A DNA stretch of 64,000 bases, from NCBI RefSeq assembly GCF_004296575.1, contig NZ_SAYT01000002.1:310001-374000 (forward strand), given 5' to 3'. The stretch's first letter is position 1. Every line of letters begins with the position of its first letter. This DNA comes from Dyella amyloliquefaciens (GTDB lineage Bacteria; Pseudomonadota; Gammaproteobacteria; Xanthomonadales; Rhodanobacteraceae). Position numbers and translations under genes: made by a program. Of the stretch, positions 49,334-58,646 are shown one piece after another. The notes beneath the pieces were generated by a model, which had not been told where the DNA came from, made no database searches, and was given only the letters and a program-made list of their open reading frames with translations.

Positions 49334-50050
49334 TCAGGCCGTAGCCGCGAGATCGCGTAGCTCGGGATGGCGCGACTCGCGAAGATCGTTGCGCAACGCT
49401 TCGACAAAATAAGCCGGCGCCGCATCGATGGCAGAGCGCAGCAACGCGCAAGCCTCGTCGATGCGCCCGCGTTCGGTCAGTACCGAAGCCCAACTGCACT
49501 TGCCCCGGTAATCACCCTTTTCCGCCGACATGCGATAGAGCTCACATGCCCTGTCGATGTCCTGCGCGGTTTCCCAGCCGTATTCGTAGTACTGCCCCAG
49601 GAAATGCATCGCGCGCGCATGGCCCGCGTCGGCAGCACGCCCGAACCAGTGAAAGGCCTCGGTGCGATTGGGCTTCATGCCACGGCCGTTAGCCAGCACA
49701 TGGGCGTAGTTGTACATGCCCCAGTCCGATCCATGCTCGGCGGCCTCGCGATACCAGACGGCCGCGAGTTCGTAATTGACCGGCACACCCCATCCATTCT
49801 CGTGGATGCGGCCGAGCATGTTCATCGACATGGCGTCGCCCTGGTGCGCCGCATGCTGGAACCAGTACAGCGCTTCCGCCATGTTGCGCTCGCAGCCAAT
49901 GCCTTCGAGATACATCTGGGCCACGCCCAGCTGCGATCCCGGATCGCCGGCCAGCGCCTGCGCCAACAGCGTCGAATGCACCCGCGACGGCTCCGTCCTC
50001 AGCAGATGGAGAAACTCGTCCACTCGACCCGCGACCGACGCACCACTCAT
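49334..50050 (-). CDS. Sel1-repeat (TPR-like) protein
   Basis: A 238-residue protein with four to five Sel1-like repeats (for example [41 protein letters not shown]), no signal peptide. It overlaps the PiuC-like dioxygenase gene by four bases, an arrangement known from Pseudomonas iron-uptake loci (piuA-piuC plus a TPR protein). Likely a protein-interaction partner of the operon; the exact role is unknown. Confidence 0.85.
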   Translation of the reverse strand: MSGASVAGRVDEFLHLLRTEPSRVHSTLLAQALAGDPGSQLGVAQMYLEGIGCERNMAEALYWFQHAAHQGDAMSMNMLGRIHENGWGVPVNYELAAVWYREAAEHGSDWGMYNYAHVLANGRGMKPNRTEAFHWFGRAADAGHARAMHFLGQYYEYGWETAQDIDRACELYRMSAEKGDYRGKCSWASVLTERGRIDEACALLRSAIDAAPAYFVEALRNDLRESRHPELRDLAATA

Positions 50051-50733
50051 GTCTCGGACCAGGTTCGCAGCAGGTTGTGATACACGCCGGTGAGGCGAAG
50101 CATGTCCGCCTGCGGCGCCTCGGCCTGGGTGAGGCTCTGGATGGAAACATCCAGCTCCAGCAGCAGGCGGCGCTGGTGTTCGTCGCGTACCAGGCTCTGG
50201 ATCCAGAAGAACGAGGCCATCCGCGCCCCAGCCGTCACCGGCTCGACGCGATGCAGGCTGCAGGAGGGATACAGCACCATGTCGCCCGCCGGCAGCTTCA
50301 CCGAGTGCGTGCCGTAGGTGTCTTCGATCACCAGGCCGCCGCCTTCGTATTCGTCGGGATCATTGAAGAACAGCGTGGCCGAAAGATCCGTGCGGATCGG
50401 CGTACCTGCGCCGTGCCGCCGGTCATAACGGATGGCGTTATCCACATGGAAGCCAAATGACTGCCCACCGCGATAGCAGTTGAACAACGGCGGAAAGATA
50501 TGGCGCGGCAACGCGCTGGCAAAAAAGGTGGTATTGCGCGCCAGCGCATCGAGCAAGACCTGCCCCAGCTCCCTGGCCTCGGCGGCATCCTCGGGAAGCT
50601 GCAGGTTGTCCTTGGCGAGCGCCGACTGGTGCCCGGCCGTCACCTTTCCATCGGCCCACGGCGCCTGCTGGAGACGCTGCCGGCAATAGGCCAATTCATC
50701 GGCGTTAAGGACTTCGGGGATGTGCAGAAGCAT
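50047..50733 (-). CDS. piuC: Fe(II)/2-oxoglutarate-dependent dioxygenase (PiuC/YbiX)
   Basis: A 228-residue PKHD-type hydroxylase. Iron ligands are His and Asp in [10 protein letters not shown] and the distal His in [10 protein letters not shown]; an Arg in [12 protein letters not shown] binds 2-oxoglutarate. In E. coli (fiu-ybiX) and Pseudomonas (piuA-piuC) it lies next to a catecholate TonB receptor, as here; its substrate is unknown, probably linked to siderophore use. 54 bases after the receptor gene. Confidence 0.92.
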   Translation of the reverse strand: MLLHIPEVLNADELAYCRQRLQQAPWADGKVTAGHQSALAKDNLQLPEDAAEARELGQVLLDALARNTTFFASALPRHIFPPLFNCYRGGQSFGFHVDNAIRYDRRHGAGTPIRTDLSATLFFNDPDEYEGGGLVIEDTYGTHSVKLPAGDMVLYPSCSLHRVEPVTAGARMASFFWIQSLVRDEHQRRLLLELDVSIQSLTQAEAPQADMLRLTGVYHNLLRTWSET

Positions 50734-50787
50734 GGTCGTTCCTACGAAAACGGACTGGCCGCATCCTGCGGCCAGTCCTTGACAGTA

Positions 50788-53091
50788 TCAGAAGCTGAAG
50801 TTCGCGGTCAGGATGCCCGCGCGGCCCGGTGCCACCGAGGCGTAGTGCGAGGCATAGGCCTTGTCGAAGTAGTACTTGTTGGTCAAGTTCTGCACGTTGA
50901 GCTGCAGGGTGAGGTGCGGATTGACCTCGTAGGACGCCATCGCGTCAAAACGCGTGTACGAAGGCACCCATTTCAGATTGGCCGTATCGCCGTACACCTT
51001 GTCCTGGTAATACGCGCCGCCACCGACGGACCACTTCGAGGTAATCGCCACCGTGGTCCACAGCGTGAAGCTGTTTTTCGGCGTGTTGGGAAACTGGTTG
51101 CCCTTGTTCGCCGGCTCGCCCGGACCGACCTTGACCAGCTCGCTGTCCAGATAGGTATAGCCGCCATATACGCTCCAGCGCTCGGTGATCGCACCACTGA
51201 AGCCGAGCTCCACGCCGTCGACACGCTGCTCGCCGACGTTGATCTGCGCGCTGCCGCGACCGCCGGTGGCGACGCGTGCATTGGTCTTTTCGCTGCGGAA
51301 AACCGCCGCGGTGAGCGAGAGCCGCTGGTCCAGCACGTCCCACTTGGTGCCCAGTTCCAGGTTGCGGCTGCTTTCCGGCTTCAGTTCCGCATTGGTTACC
51401 GCGAGACCGTCCGCGCCATCGCCCGCATCCACACCCGGCGGATTGGACGAGGTACCCCAGGACAGGTAGATGCTGCCGTTCTGCGCCGGCTTGTAGACCA
51501 CGCCGAGCTGGTAGTTCCAGAAGCTGGAATCGTTGCTGAGGCGCGTGACGGCGCCCGTGGTGGTCGTCGTCGCGGTGGACCGGGTGCTGAAGCTGTCGAA
51601 GCGCACGCCGCCGTTCACCGACCACTGCGGGTTGAAGGTCACCGTATCGAATGCCCACGCCGAACGCGTATCGGTGACGATGCGCGTAGGATTCTGTCCG
51701 CCGGTGATCGCGCCATTGAACGGATCGTTCGGCGTCGGATGCTGTGCATCCGTGCACCAGTAATTGGACGGTGCGCCGATGCCGTACTTCGGACTGCACG
51801 CGCCGTTGACGATGGAACCGGTGTTGTGGGTGTCGGCGGCGTTCTTCGCGGGATCGACCAGATAGCTGGTGCGCTGGGTCTTCTCGCTGCTCAGCTCCAG
51901 GCCGGCGGCGACACTGTGCTTCAGGCTACCCGTCTCGAACTCGCCGGTAAGATCGGTCTGGTTGGTGAGGTTGGTGGTGCTGCTGTCGCGGTTGTTGTTG
52001 CGGCGCCAGACGCCACCGTTCAACAGGAAGTTGCCCTGGCTGTCGTCCGGCTGCGTCCAGATGTAGTTGTTGGTCGAGCGACCGTACAACGTGGTATTGC
52101 GCAGCAGCCAGCCGTCGCCGAAGTCGTGCTTCACCAGCACCGTGCCGACATCGTCGCTCTGCTTCTGGAAGTCGCGATCCAGCCAGCCGTAGTAGGTACC
52201 GCGCGGCACCGAGTACGGGCGACCGTCGCCGTTGAGGTAGGCGTACGGACTCGTGGCCGCGAACGGATTGTTGTAGGGAATGCCGCTGTCGGGCGTGTCG
52301 TCGCTCTGCAGGTGGTAGTAGCTCAGCGTTACGCTGGTAGCCGAATGCAGGCCGAAGGTCACTGACGGTGCAATGCCCCAACGAGAGAAATCGGGGCCAT
52401 CGCGACCCGGGATATCGTTGCTGTGCCCCATCACATTGAGACGGAAGGCGGAATCGCTGCCGAACCGCTGGTTCCAGTCCACCGTGCCGCGGTAGTAGTT
52501 GTCCGTGCCGACGCCCGCCGTGCCACGCACGAAGTCCTCGGCCTTGGGCGCCTTGGTCACCAGGTTGACGCTGCCGCCCACGCCGCCACGGCCGGTATAG
52601 GCCGAGCTCGGTCCCTTGAGGACTTCGACCTGATCGACATCGAAGATCTCGCGGCTCTGCGAACCGGAGCTGCGGATGCCGTCGATGAAGATCGAGCTCT
52701 CCGAATTGAAGCCACGGATGATCGGGCGGTCGCCGTTGGGATTGCCGCCTTCACCGGCACCGAAGGTAATGCCCGGCACCTGGCGCAGCACGTCGAGCAA
52801 GGAGGTCGCCGCCGTCTGCTGGATGATCTCCTGCGGAATGACGGTGACCGAGCGCGGCGTATCGAGCAGCGGCGCGGTGAACTTCGGCGAGGTGGTGTTG
52901 ACCACCGTCGAACGGACCTTCACGCCCTCCAGGTTCTGTGCGTCCTGGGGATCGGGCGTCGTGTCGCGGTTGTCCGCCACCGCCTCGGTGGCAGCCAGTG
53001 CAGAAGTCGAAGCCAGGGCCAGGCCCAGTGCGCTGACGGCCAGACGGATGGGAGGGTTCGCCGCGGAAGACACAAACGCTTTGCAAGTCAT
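50788..53091 (-). CDS. piuA: TonB-dependent siderophore receptor (Fiu/PiuA type)
   Basis: A 767-residue outer-membrane receptor. Signal peptide to about residue 34 (TSALAATEA); TonB-box-like segment LEGVKVRSTVV near 55; plug domain with DTPRSVTVIPQEII, RGFNSESSIFIDGIRS and GPSSAYTGRGGVGGSVNLVTK; then a beta-barrel ending in the required aromatic residue (LTANFSF). Linkage to piuC and a Fur box argues for catecholate-siderophore iron uptake. Confidence 0.92.
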   Translation of the reverse strand: MTCKAFVSSAANPPIRLAVSALGLALASTSALAATEAVADNRDTTPDPQDAQNLEGVKVRSTVVNTTSPKFTAPLLDTPRSVTVIPQEIIQQTAATSLLDVLRQVPGITFGAGEGGNPNGDRPIIRGFNSESSIFIDGIRSSGSQSREIFDVDQVEVLKGPSSAYTGRGGVGGSVNLVTKAPKAEDFVRGTAGVGTDNYYRGTVDWNQRFGSDSAFRLNVMGHSNDIPGRDGPDFSRWGIAPSVTFGLHSATSVTLSYYHLQSDDTPDSGIPYNNPFAATSPYAYLNGDGRPYSVPRGTYYGWLDRDFQKQSDDVGTVLVKHDFGDGWLLRNTTLYGRSTNNYIWTQPDDSQGNFLLNGGVWRRNNNRDSSTTNLTNQTDLTGEFETGSLKHSVAAGLELSSEKTQRTSYLVDPAKNAADTHNTGSIVNGACSPKYGIGAPSNYWCTDAQHPTPNDPFNGAITGGQNPTRIVTDTRSAWAFDTVTFNPQWSVNGGVRFDSFSTRSTATTTTTGAVTRLSNDSSFWNYQLGVVYKPAQNGSIYLSWGTSSNPPGVDAGDGADGLAVTNAELKPESSRNLELGTKWDVLDQRLSLTAAVFRSEKTNARVATGGRGSAQINVGEQRVDGVELGFSGAITERWSVYGGYTYLDSELVKVGPGEPANKGNQFPNTPKNSFTLWTTVAITSKWSVGGGAYYQDKVYGDTANLKWVPSYTRFDAMASYEVNPHLTLQLNVQNLTNKYYFDKAYASHYASVAPGRAGILTANFSF

Positions 53092-53605
53092 GCTCGATCC
53101 TTCGCGCAGGCATACACCGGCTTCTCCGGTATGGGAGCCGCATGGCCTGCTGGTGGGTGGGGATGGGTTGCGTTCGCCGTGGCGAGGTGAAGCCTCGAGC
53201 CCGGCTGCGTCACAAGACGATAACGGAAGTGAGAATGATTCGCAATATCTTACTTTCGAGCGACTGACCGCGGCTCAGCCACAGGGGCGCCCCTAACCCT
53301 TAGTGCGCGCCGCATTCCTCACTGCACTACCGAGCAGCGAGCGACCACATGCAGGCCCCGTTCATCCCCACACGCTCATTGCCCGGCATCCTCCATCTGG
53401 TAAGCAACCTCTGGCCTAGCTGAAAAGGAAGACGACCCTGCTAGCCTTGCGTCGCCCGCGCACTCGACATGCGCAGGCCTCTTCGACAGGCACTGAGGCC
53501 TGTGAAGCGCAAGGGCACGGAGCTCTCGTCATCCAATCGGGCGATCCAACGGATAGCCTGCGGGCCGGCTCTGTGCCTCTTCACACCAGACAGCAGGAAC
53601 CCCGC
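53092..53605. other. Intergenic region between iron operon and polysaccharide locus
   Basis: About 510 bases between divergent operons. The left half carries the Fur box; the right half must carry the promoter of the rightward polysaccharide genes, but no convincing sigma-70 pair or JUMPstart/ops element was found. The upstream part of the dehydrogenase frame is not conserved-looking. Confidence 0.5.
53228..53246 (-). promoter_or_regulatory. Fur box upstream of the TonB receptor operon
   Basis: AGTGAGAATGATTCGCAAT, close to the Fur consensus with inverted GAGAATGATT-type units, about 140 bases before the receptor start. Indicates iron repression. Confidence 0.65.
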
Positions 53606-54883
53606 ATGCAGAATCTGGAAGACACCAAGCTCGCCATCATCGGTCTCGGCTACGTCGGACTCCCACTGGCTGTCGAGTTTGGCAGGCGTTACGACACGGT
53701 CGGCTTCGACATCAACCGCGGCCGCATCGAGGAGTTGCGTGGGGGGCGTGACAGCACGCTGGAAGTGAACAGCGAAGAACTTGCCGAGGCCAAGCGCCTG
53801 CGTTTCAGCAGCGAACTGGCGGATATTGCCGACCGAAACGTCTATATCGTCACGGTGCCCACGCCGATCGATTCGGCCAAGCGCCCCGACCTCACCCCGC
53901 TCATGCGCGCCAGCGAAGCACTTTCCAAGGTGCTCAAGCGCGGCGATACCGTGGTGTACGAATCCACGGTCTATCCCGGTTGCACGGAAGAAGTGTGCGT
54001 GCCCATCCTCGAGAAGGGTTCGGGCCTGGTGTTCAATCGCGACTTCTTCGCCGGTTACAGCCCCGAGCGCATCAACCCGGGCGACAAGCAGCATCGCGTC
54101 ACCAGCATCCTGAAGGTCACTTCCGGCTCGACGCCCGAAGCGGCCGACTTCGTGGATCGCCTGTACGGCTCCATCATAACCGCCGGCACGCACAAGGCCA
54201 GCTCGCTGAAGGTGGCCGAAGCGGCCAAGGTGATCGAGAACACGCAGCGCGACCTCAACATCGCACTGGTGAACGATCTCTCGATCCTGTTCAACAAGCT
54301 CGGCATCGACACGCTGGAAGTGCTGCAGGCGGCGGGCACCAAGTGGAACTTCCTGCCCTTCCGTCCGGGACTGGTGGGTGGCCACTGCATTGGCGTGGAT
54401 CCCTATTACCTGACCCACAAGGCCCAGGAGGTCGGGCATCACCCGGACGTGATCCTGGCGGGCCGTCGCACCAACGACGGCATGGGCTTGTACGTTGCCA
54501 ACGAAGTGATCCGGTTGATGGTGTGCAAGGGCATCAACCCGGTGCGCGCACGCGTGCTGGTGCTGGGCCTCGCCTTCAAGGAAAACTGCCCCGATCTGCG
54601 CAATACCCGCGTGGTGGACATCGTGCATGCGCTGCACGCCTACAACGCGCAGGTGGACGTGCATGACCCGTGGGTCAATGCCGCCGAGGCCGAACACGAG
54701 TACGAGCTGACCCCGGTGGCAGCCCCCTCCCCTGGCGACTATGACGCCGTCATCGTGGCCGTGGGCCATCGCCAGTTCGTCGAGCTTGGCGTTGATGGCA
54801 TCCGCGGTTACGGCAAGCCGGCTTCGGTGGTGTACGACGTAAAATACGTGCTTCCGCGCGACGCCGTCGACGGTCGACTCTGA
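53606..54883 (+). CDS. tviB: UDP-N-acetylhexosamine/nucleotide-sugar 6-dehydrogenase (TviB/VipA type)
   Basis: A 425-residue enzyme related to Vi-antigen TviB and WbpO. Rossmann start LAIIGLGYVGLPLAVEFG, catalytic Cys in GGHCIGVDPYYL (about 255-266), and LVLGLAFKENCPDLRNTRV in the UDP-binding domain. These features separate it from Ugd and point to UDP-GlcNAc or UDP-GalNAc oxidation to the uronate. ATG at 53606 has AGGAA upstream. First gene of the rightward locus. Confidence 0.88.
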   Translation: MQNLEDTKLAIIGLGYVGLPLAVEFGRRYDTVGFDINRGRIEELRGGRDSTLEVNSEELAEAKRLRFSSELADIADRNVYIVTVPTPIDSAKRPDLTPLMRASEALSKVLKRGDTVVYESTVYPGCTEEVCVPILEKGSGLVFNRDFFAGYSPERINPGDKQHRVTSILKVTSGSTPEAADFVDRLYGSIITAGTHKASSLKVAEAAKVIENTQRDLNIALVNDLSILFNKLGIDTLEVLQAAGTKWNFLPFRPGLVGGHCIGVDPYYLTHKAQEVGHHPDVILAGRRTNDGMGLYVANEVIRLMVCKGINPVRARVLVLGLAFKENCPDLRNTRVVDIVHALHAYNAQVDVHDPWVNAAEAEHEYELTPVAAPSPGDYDAVIVAVGHRQFVELGVDGIRGYGKPASVVYDVKYVLPRDAVDGRL

Positions 54884-54899
54884 ACTTCAGGAACACGCC

Positions 54900-55910
54900 A
54901 TGAAAGTGTTGGTTACCGGCACTGCCGGATTCATCGGCTCCCATGTCGCCGAGCGCCTGCTGGCGCGCGGCGACGAAGTGGTAGGCCTCGACAACCTCAG
55001 CGATTACTACGACGTCAACCTGAAGAAGGCGCGACTGGCGCGATTCGCCGATCGCCCGGGCTACACGCACATCCACGCCGATCTCGCCGACCGCGCCGCC
55101 ATGGAGCGCGCGTTCGCCGAGCATCGGCCGCAACGCGTGGTCAACCTCGCCGCGCAGGCTGGCGTCCGCTACGCCGCTGAGAATCCGCACGTCTACACCA
55201 GCAGCAACGTGACCGGCTTCCTGCATGTGCTGGAAGGCTGCCGGCAGCACGGCGTCGAGCACCTCGTGTTCGCTTCGACCAGCTCGGTATACGGCGCGAA
55301 TACCGCGATGCCGTTCTCCGAGCACAAGCCGGCGGAGCACCCGCTCACGCTCTACGCGGCAACAAAGAAAGCCAATGAGCAGATGGCGCACAGCTACGCG
55401 CACCTCTACGGCATTCCATGCACCGGCCTGCGCTTCTTCACGGTGTACGGCCCGTGGGGTCGCCCGGATATGGCGCTGTTCCTGTTCACCAAGGCGATCC
55501 TGGCCGGCGAGCCCATCCGCGTGTTCAATCATGGCAGGCACAAGCGCAGCTTCACCTATGTGGACGACATCGTCGAAGGCGTGATTCGTACGCTCGACAA
55601 GGTGCCATCCATCGATGCGGCCTGGGACAGCAACATGCCTGATCCCGCACGCAGTGGCGTTGCGCCCTTCCGTCTCTTCAACATTGGCAACGAGCGCCCG
55701 GTCGAACTGTTGCAGTACATCGAAGTGCTCGAGCAGTGCCTGGGCAAGAAGGCCACGATGGAGCTCCTTCCATTGCAGGCGGGCGACGTGCCCGATACCG
55801 AAGCCGATGTAACCGACCTGATACAGGCCGTTGGCTATAGGCCGCAGGTGTCGGTAGAAACGGGGGTAGCCAACTTTGTACGCTGGTATCGCGAGTACTA
55901 CCGCGTGTGA
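54900..55910 (+). CDS. NAD-dependent sugar epimerase (UDP-glucuronate 4-epimerase-like)
   Basis: A 336-residue extended SDR: TGTAGFIGSHVAERLL, FASTSSVYG (catalytic Ser/Thr), YAATKKANE (Tyr-x-x-x-Lys), and RFFTVYGPWGRPDMA, the hallmark of uronate 4-epimerases of the CapI/LpsL group. 16 bases after the dehydrogenase, so they would act in sequence on a UDP-uronate. Confidence 0.9.
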   Translation: MKVLVTGTAGFIGSHVAERLLARGDEVVGLDNLSDYYDVNLKKARLARFADRPGYTHIHADLADRAAMERAFAEHRPQRVVNLAAQAGVRYAAENPHVYTSSNVTGFLHVLEGCRQHGVEHLVFASTSSVYGANTAMPFSEHKPAEHPLTLYAATKKANEQMAHSYAHLYGIPCTGLRFFTVYGPWGRPDMALFLFTKAILAGEPIRVFNHGRHKRSFTYVDDIVEGVIRTLDKVPSIDAAWDSNMPDPARSGVAPFRLFNIGNERPVELLQYIEVLEQCLGKKATMELLPLQAGDVPDTEADVTDLIQAVGYRPQVSVETGVANFVRWYREYYRV

Positions 55911-55981
55911 TTGGTGAAGGCCCGACATCGGGGCGGCGCGACTGACCGATACGCCACCGACCCAATCCACGTCACCACAGG

Positions 55982-57688
55982 ATGTTGGTCAACGGGGATT
56001 CCAAGGGGACGGGTGTGATCATCGACTACCTGGGCGGGGAGCATCCCGCCGATGTGGAAGCGGATGTGTGCATAGTCGGCGGCGGAGCCGCCGGCATTGC
56101 CATTGCCCGCTCGTTCCTGGGTACGCGTTTCAACGTGTGTCTGATCGAAAGCGGCGGACTGGCGGGCGAAGACCGCAACCAGGCGCTTTACGAAGGCAGT
56201 TCAGCCGGCGATGTCGAATTCAATCCAAGCATGTCGCGCATGCGAGTGTTCGGCGGCAGCTGCAATCTTTGGGGCGGCGGCTGCATTCCCCTGGGCAAAC
56301 AGGACCTGGAGCGACGGGAATGGGTGCCGCACAGCGGATGGCCCATCGGCTACGCCGACCTCGAGCCGTTCTATCTGCGGGCCCGGGAGTATTGCCAGAT
56401 CGGTGCACTGGACTTCACTGATGGCTCCTTCGCCGAATCACCCTTCCGCAGCACGCTTCCATTCGACCAGGAGAAGCTGGTCAACCAGTTCTTCGCGCGC
56501 AGTCCGATCCTGTTCGGCGATGCCTATCGCACCGAACTCGAGCACGCCGACAATGTCACGGTGTTGTTGCACGGCAACCTGCTGGAACTGAAGGCGAGCG
56601 CCGATGGCCGGCACGTGCGCGAGGCCCATATCGGCGCGCTCAACGGCGCACGCGGCGTGGTGCGGGCCCGTCACTACGTGCTTGCCTGTGGCGGCATCGA
56701 GAATGCGCGTCTGTTGCTGCTTTCCAATTCCGTCGTGCCCGAAGGGCTGGGCAACCGGCATGACGTGGTCGGCCGCTACTTCATGGATCATCCCAGCGGA
56801 AAGCTGGGCACGTTGACGGCGAAAGGCAATCATCGCATCACGCGGCCCTACGAGCGAAGGCACATCAAGGGTGCGCCGCCGGCCTTCCCCGAAATCGCGC
56901 TCTCACCCCAGTTCCAACGCAAGCACCGCGTGCTCAACGGTCGCGTGCATCCGTTCGGCGTGGAAGGCCCGCTGCCGCGCGGCATCCGCGCCTTGCGCGA
57001 ACTGAAGACCGCATTGCGCAATCCGGTTCAAAATGAAAGCGCGCTACTCGAGGCCAGGTTATCGGAGGCCTTGCGCAACGCCCCGGCGGGACACGTCATC
57101 ACCGCGCCCGACAACCTCGGTCTCACCGCACTGAAACTTGGACTGGGCATCGGCGACCTTGCCCGTGCCTGCGTGCACAGGCTGACAGATCGGCCCACGG
57201 TGGCCAACAGCCACGTGGACCTGGTCGGCTATTTCGAACAGGCGCCCAATCCGGACAGCCGCGTGACGCTGGGCGCGGAGATGGATGCGTTCGGCCAGCG
57301 CAAGGTCGAAGTCGACTGGCGCCTTACCTCGCTCGATCGCGAAACCTATCGCTCGTCCGCGCGGATGTTCGGCGAAGAAATCGCAAGCGCGGGCGAGGGA
57401 CACTTCGAACTCGAACCATGGCTTGCGCATGACGACGCCGCCAAGCCCGAAGTGCATGGCACCGCGCACCACATGGGCACCACGCGCATGTCGGACAACC
57501 CGCTGACGGGCGTGGTGGACTCCCGTTGCAAAGTGCACGGCATGGACAACCTGCATATCGCCGGAAGCTCGGTCTTCCCGACGGGAGGATGGGCGTTCCC
57601 CACCTTCACCATCGTGGCGTTGAGCATGCGCCTGGCCGATGAATTGCGTGACCTGCTCACCACCTGCGCCAGTACCGGCCTGTTGTGA
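55982..57688 (+). CDS. GMC-family FAD oxidoreductase
   Basis: A 568-residue flavoprotein. FAD motif VCIVGGGAAGIAIARSF (about 30-46), CNLWGGGCIPL, YVLACGGIENARLLLLS, and the C-terminal HHMGTTRMSDNPLTGVV and LHIAGSSVFPTGGWAFPT. The His in the HHMGTTRM run is the usual active-site region. Oxidises an alcohol of unknown identity; its place between sugar genes and a phosphopantetheinyl transferase suggests tailoring. ATG 55982 overlaps an AGGATG; a GTG at 56014 is also possible. Confidence 0.85.
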   Translation: MLVNGDSKGTGVIIDYLGGEHPADVEADVCIVGGGAAGIAIARSFLGTRFNVCLIESGGLAGEDRNQALYEGSSAGDVEFNPSMSRMRVFGGSCNLWGGGCIPLGKQDLERREWVPHSGWPIGYADLEPFYLRAREYCQIGALDFTDGSFAESPFRSTLPFDQEKLVNQFFARSPILFGDAYRTELEHADNVTVLLHGNLLELKASADGRHVREAHIGALNGARGVVRARHYVLACGGIENARLLLLSNSVVPEGLGNRHDVVGRYFMDHPSGKLGTLTAKGNHRITRPYERRHIKGAPPAFPEIALSPQFQRKHRVLNGRVHPFGVEGPLPRGIRALRELKTALRNPVQNESALLEARLSEALRNAPAGHVITAPDNLGLTALKLGLGIGDLARACVHRLTDRPTVANSHVDLVGYFEQAPNPDSRVTLGAEMDAFGQRKVEVDWRLTSLDRETYRSSARMFGEEIASAGEGHFELEPWLAHDDAAKPEVHGTAHHMGTTRMSDNPLTGVVDSRCKVHGMDNLHIAGSSVFPTGGWAFPTFTIVALSMRLADELRDLLTTCASTGLL

Positions 57689-57700
57689 CGACAGCCCATC

Positions 57701-58519
57701 ATGACGCCCGTCGCCGCCATGCGAGCCATGCAGGACGCCACGCCCTCGCTGCGTGACATCGTCGGGCCATGGTTGCGCCACAACCGTCGACCTGAGGCTG
57801 CCGAGCACGAAGCCTTGGTGGTGTTGTTCGACAGCAGCCAATGGACGGGATTCCGCAGCGAAGCCAGCCGCGTGCTTCCTAGCCAGGAGCGAGAGCGCTC
57901 GCTCCGCTTTCGCCAGGAGCAGCACCGGGACGCGTATGTGATGGCCCACGCGGTGTGGCGCCTCGTACTTGGGGATGTGCTTGGCATGGCGCCCGAAGAC
58001 GTGGCGCTTGCAAGCACGGCACACGGTCAGCCCTGCCTGCCTGGCACCGGTTACGCGACCAGCCTCAGCCATAGCGGCAACCATGTCGCCATCGCGGTCG
58101 CGCGCGCCGAATGCATCGGCATCGATGTCGAGCAGGCGCCGCCACGCACCGGCATGCGTGATCTGCTCAAAGTCGTATGTACTCCAGAGGAGGCCGATAC
58201 CATCGGCGCCTTCGCAGCGCACGAGCAGGATGCAGCGTTGCTTGCTCTATGGACGCGCAAGGAAGCACTGCTGAAGGCGTTTGGCGTGGGACTGCTGGCG
58301 ACGCCATCGACCATTCGCGCGGATGCCGGAATGCCGATAGCACCTCCTGCATTGGCTGCCGACATGCCCGCATGCATCGTGCATTCGCTGACGCTCCCCA
58401 AGGGTTGGGTGGGTGCGCTGGCTGCACCAGGGCACATCAGCGAACTGCGCGTGCATTGGCTGCCGATGCATACGACAGCCGTCCATACGGATGGATCGGA
58501 ACATTGGCCAGTGCTGTAA
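57701..58519 (+). CDS. 4'-phosphopantetheinyl transferase (Sfp type)
   Basis: A 272-residue enzyme that activates carrier-protein domains with phosphopantetheine. Motifs: SLSHSGNHVAIAVA, magnesium site GIDVEQAP and WTRKEALLKAFGVGL. 12 bases after the GMC gene. The NRPS that starts at 63287 is an obvious substrate. Confidence 0.9.
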   Translation: MTPVAAMRAMQDATPSLRDIVGPWLRHNRRPEAAEHEALVVLFDSSQWTGFRSEASRVLPSQERERSLRFRQEQHRDAYVMAHAVWRLVLGDVLGMAPEDVALASTAHGQPCLPGTGYATSLSHSGNHVAIAVARAECIGIDVEQAPPRTGMRDLLKVVCTPEEADTIGAFAAHEQDAALLALWTRKEALLKAFGVGLLATPSTIRADAGMPIAPPALAADMPACIVHSLTLPKGWVGALAAPGHISELRVHWLPMHTTAVHTDGSEHWPVL

Positions 58520-58646
58520 CAGCCGTGAGACAGCCGAACGGGTGCAGTGGCGATCTGTCCTAAGTTGCATCGACGCGGATGAAAGGTCCACGTTAGCCTC
58601 ATGTCTCGCTAAATGGATGCGGCTTGTAGGGGGCAAGGGGGATCGG

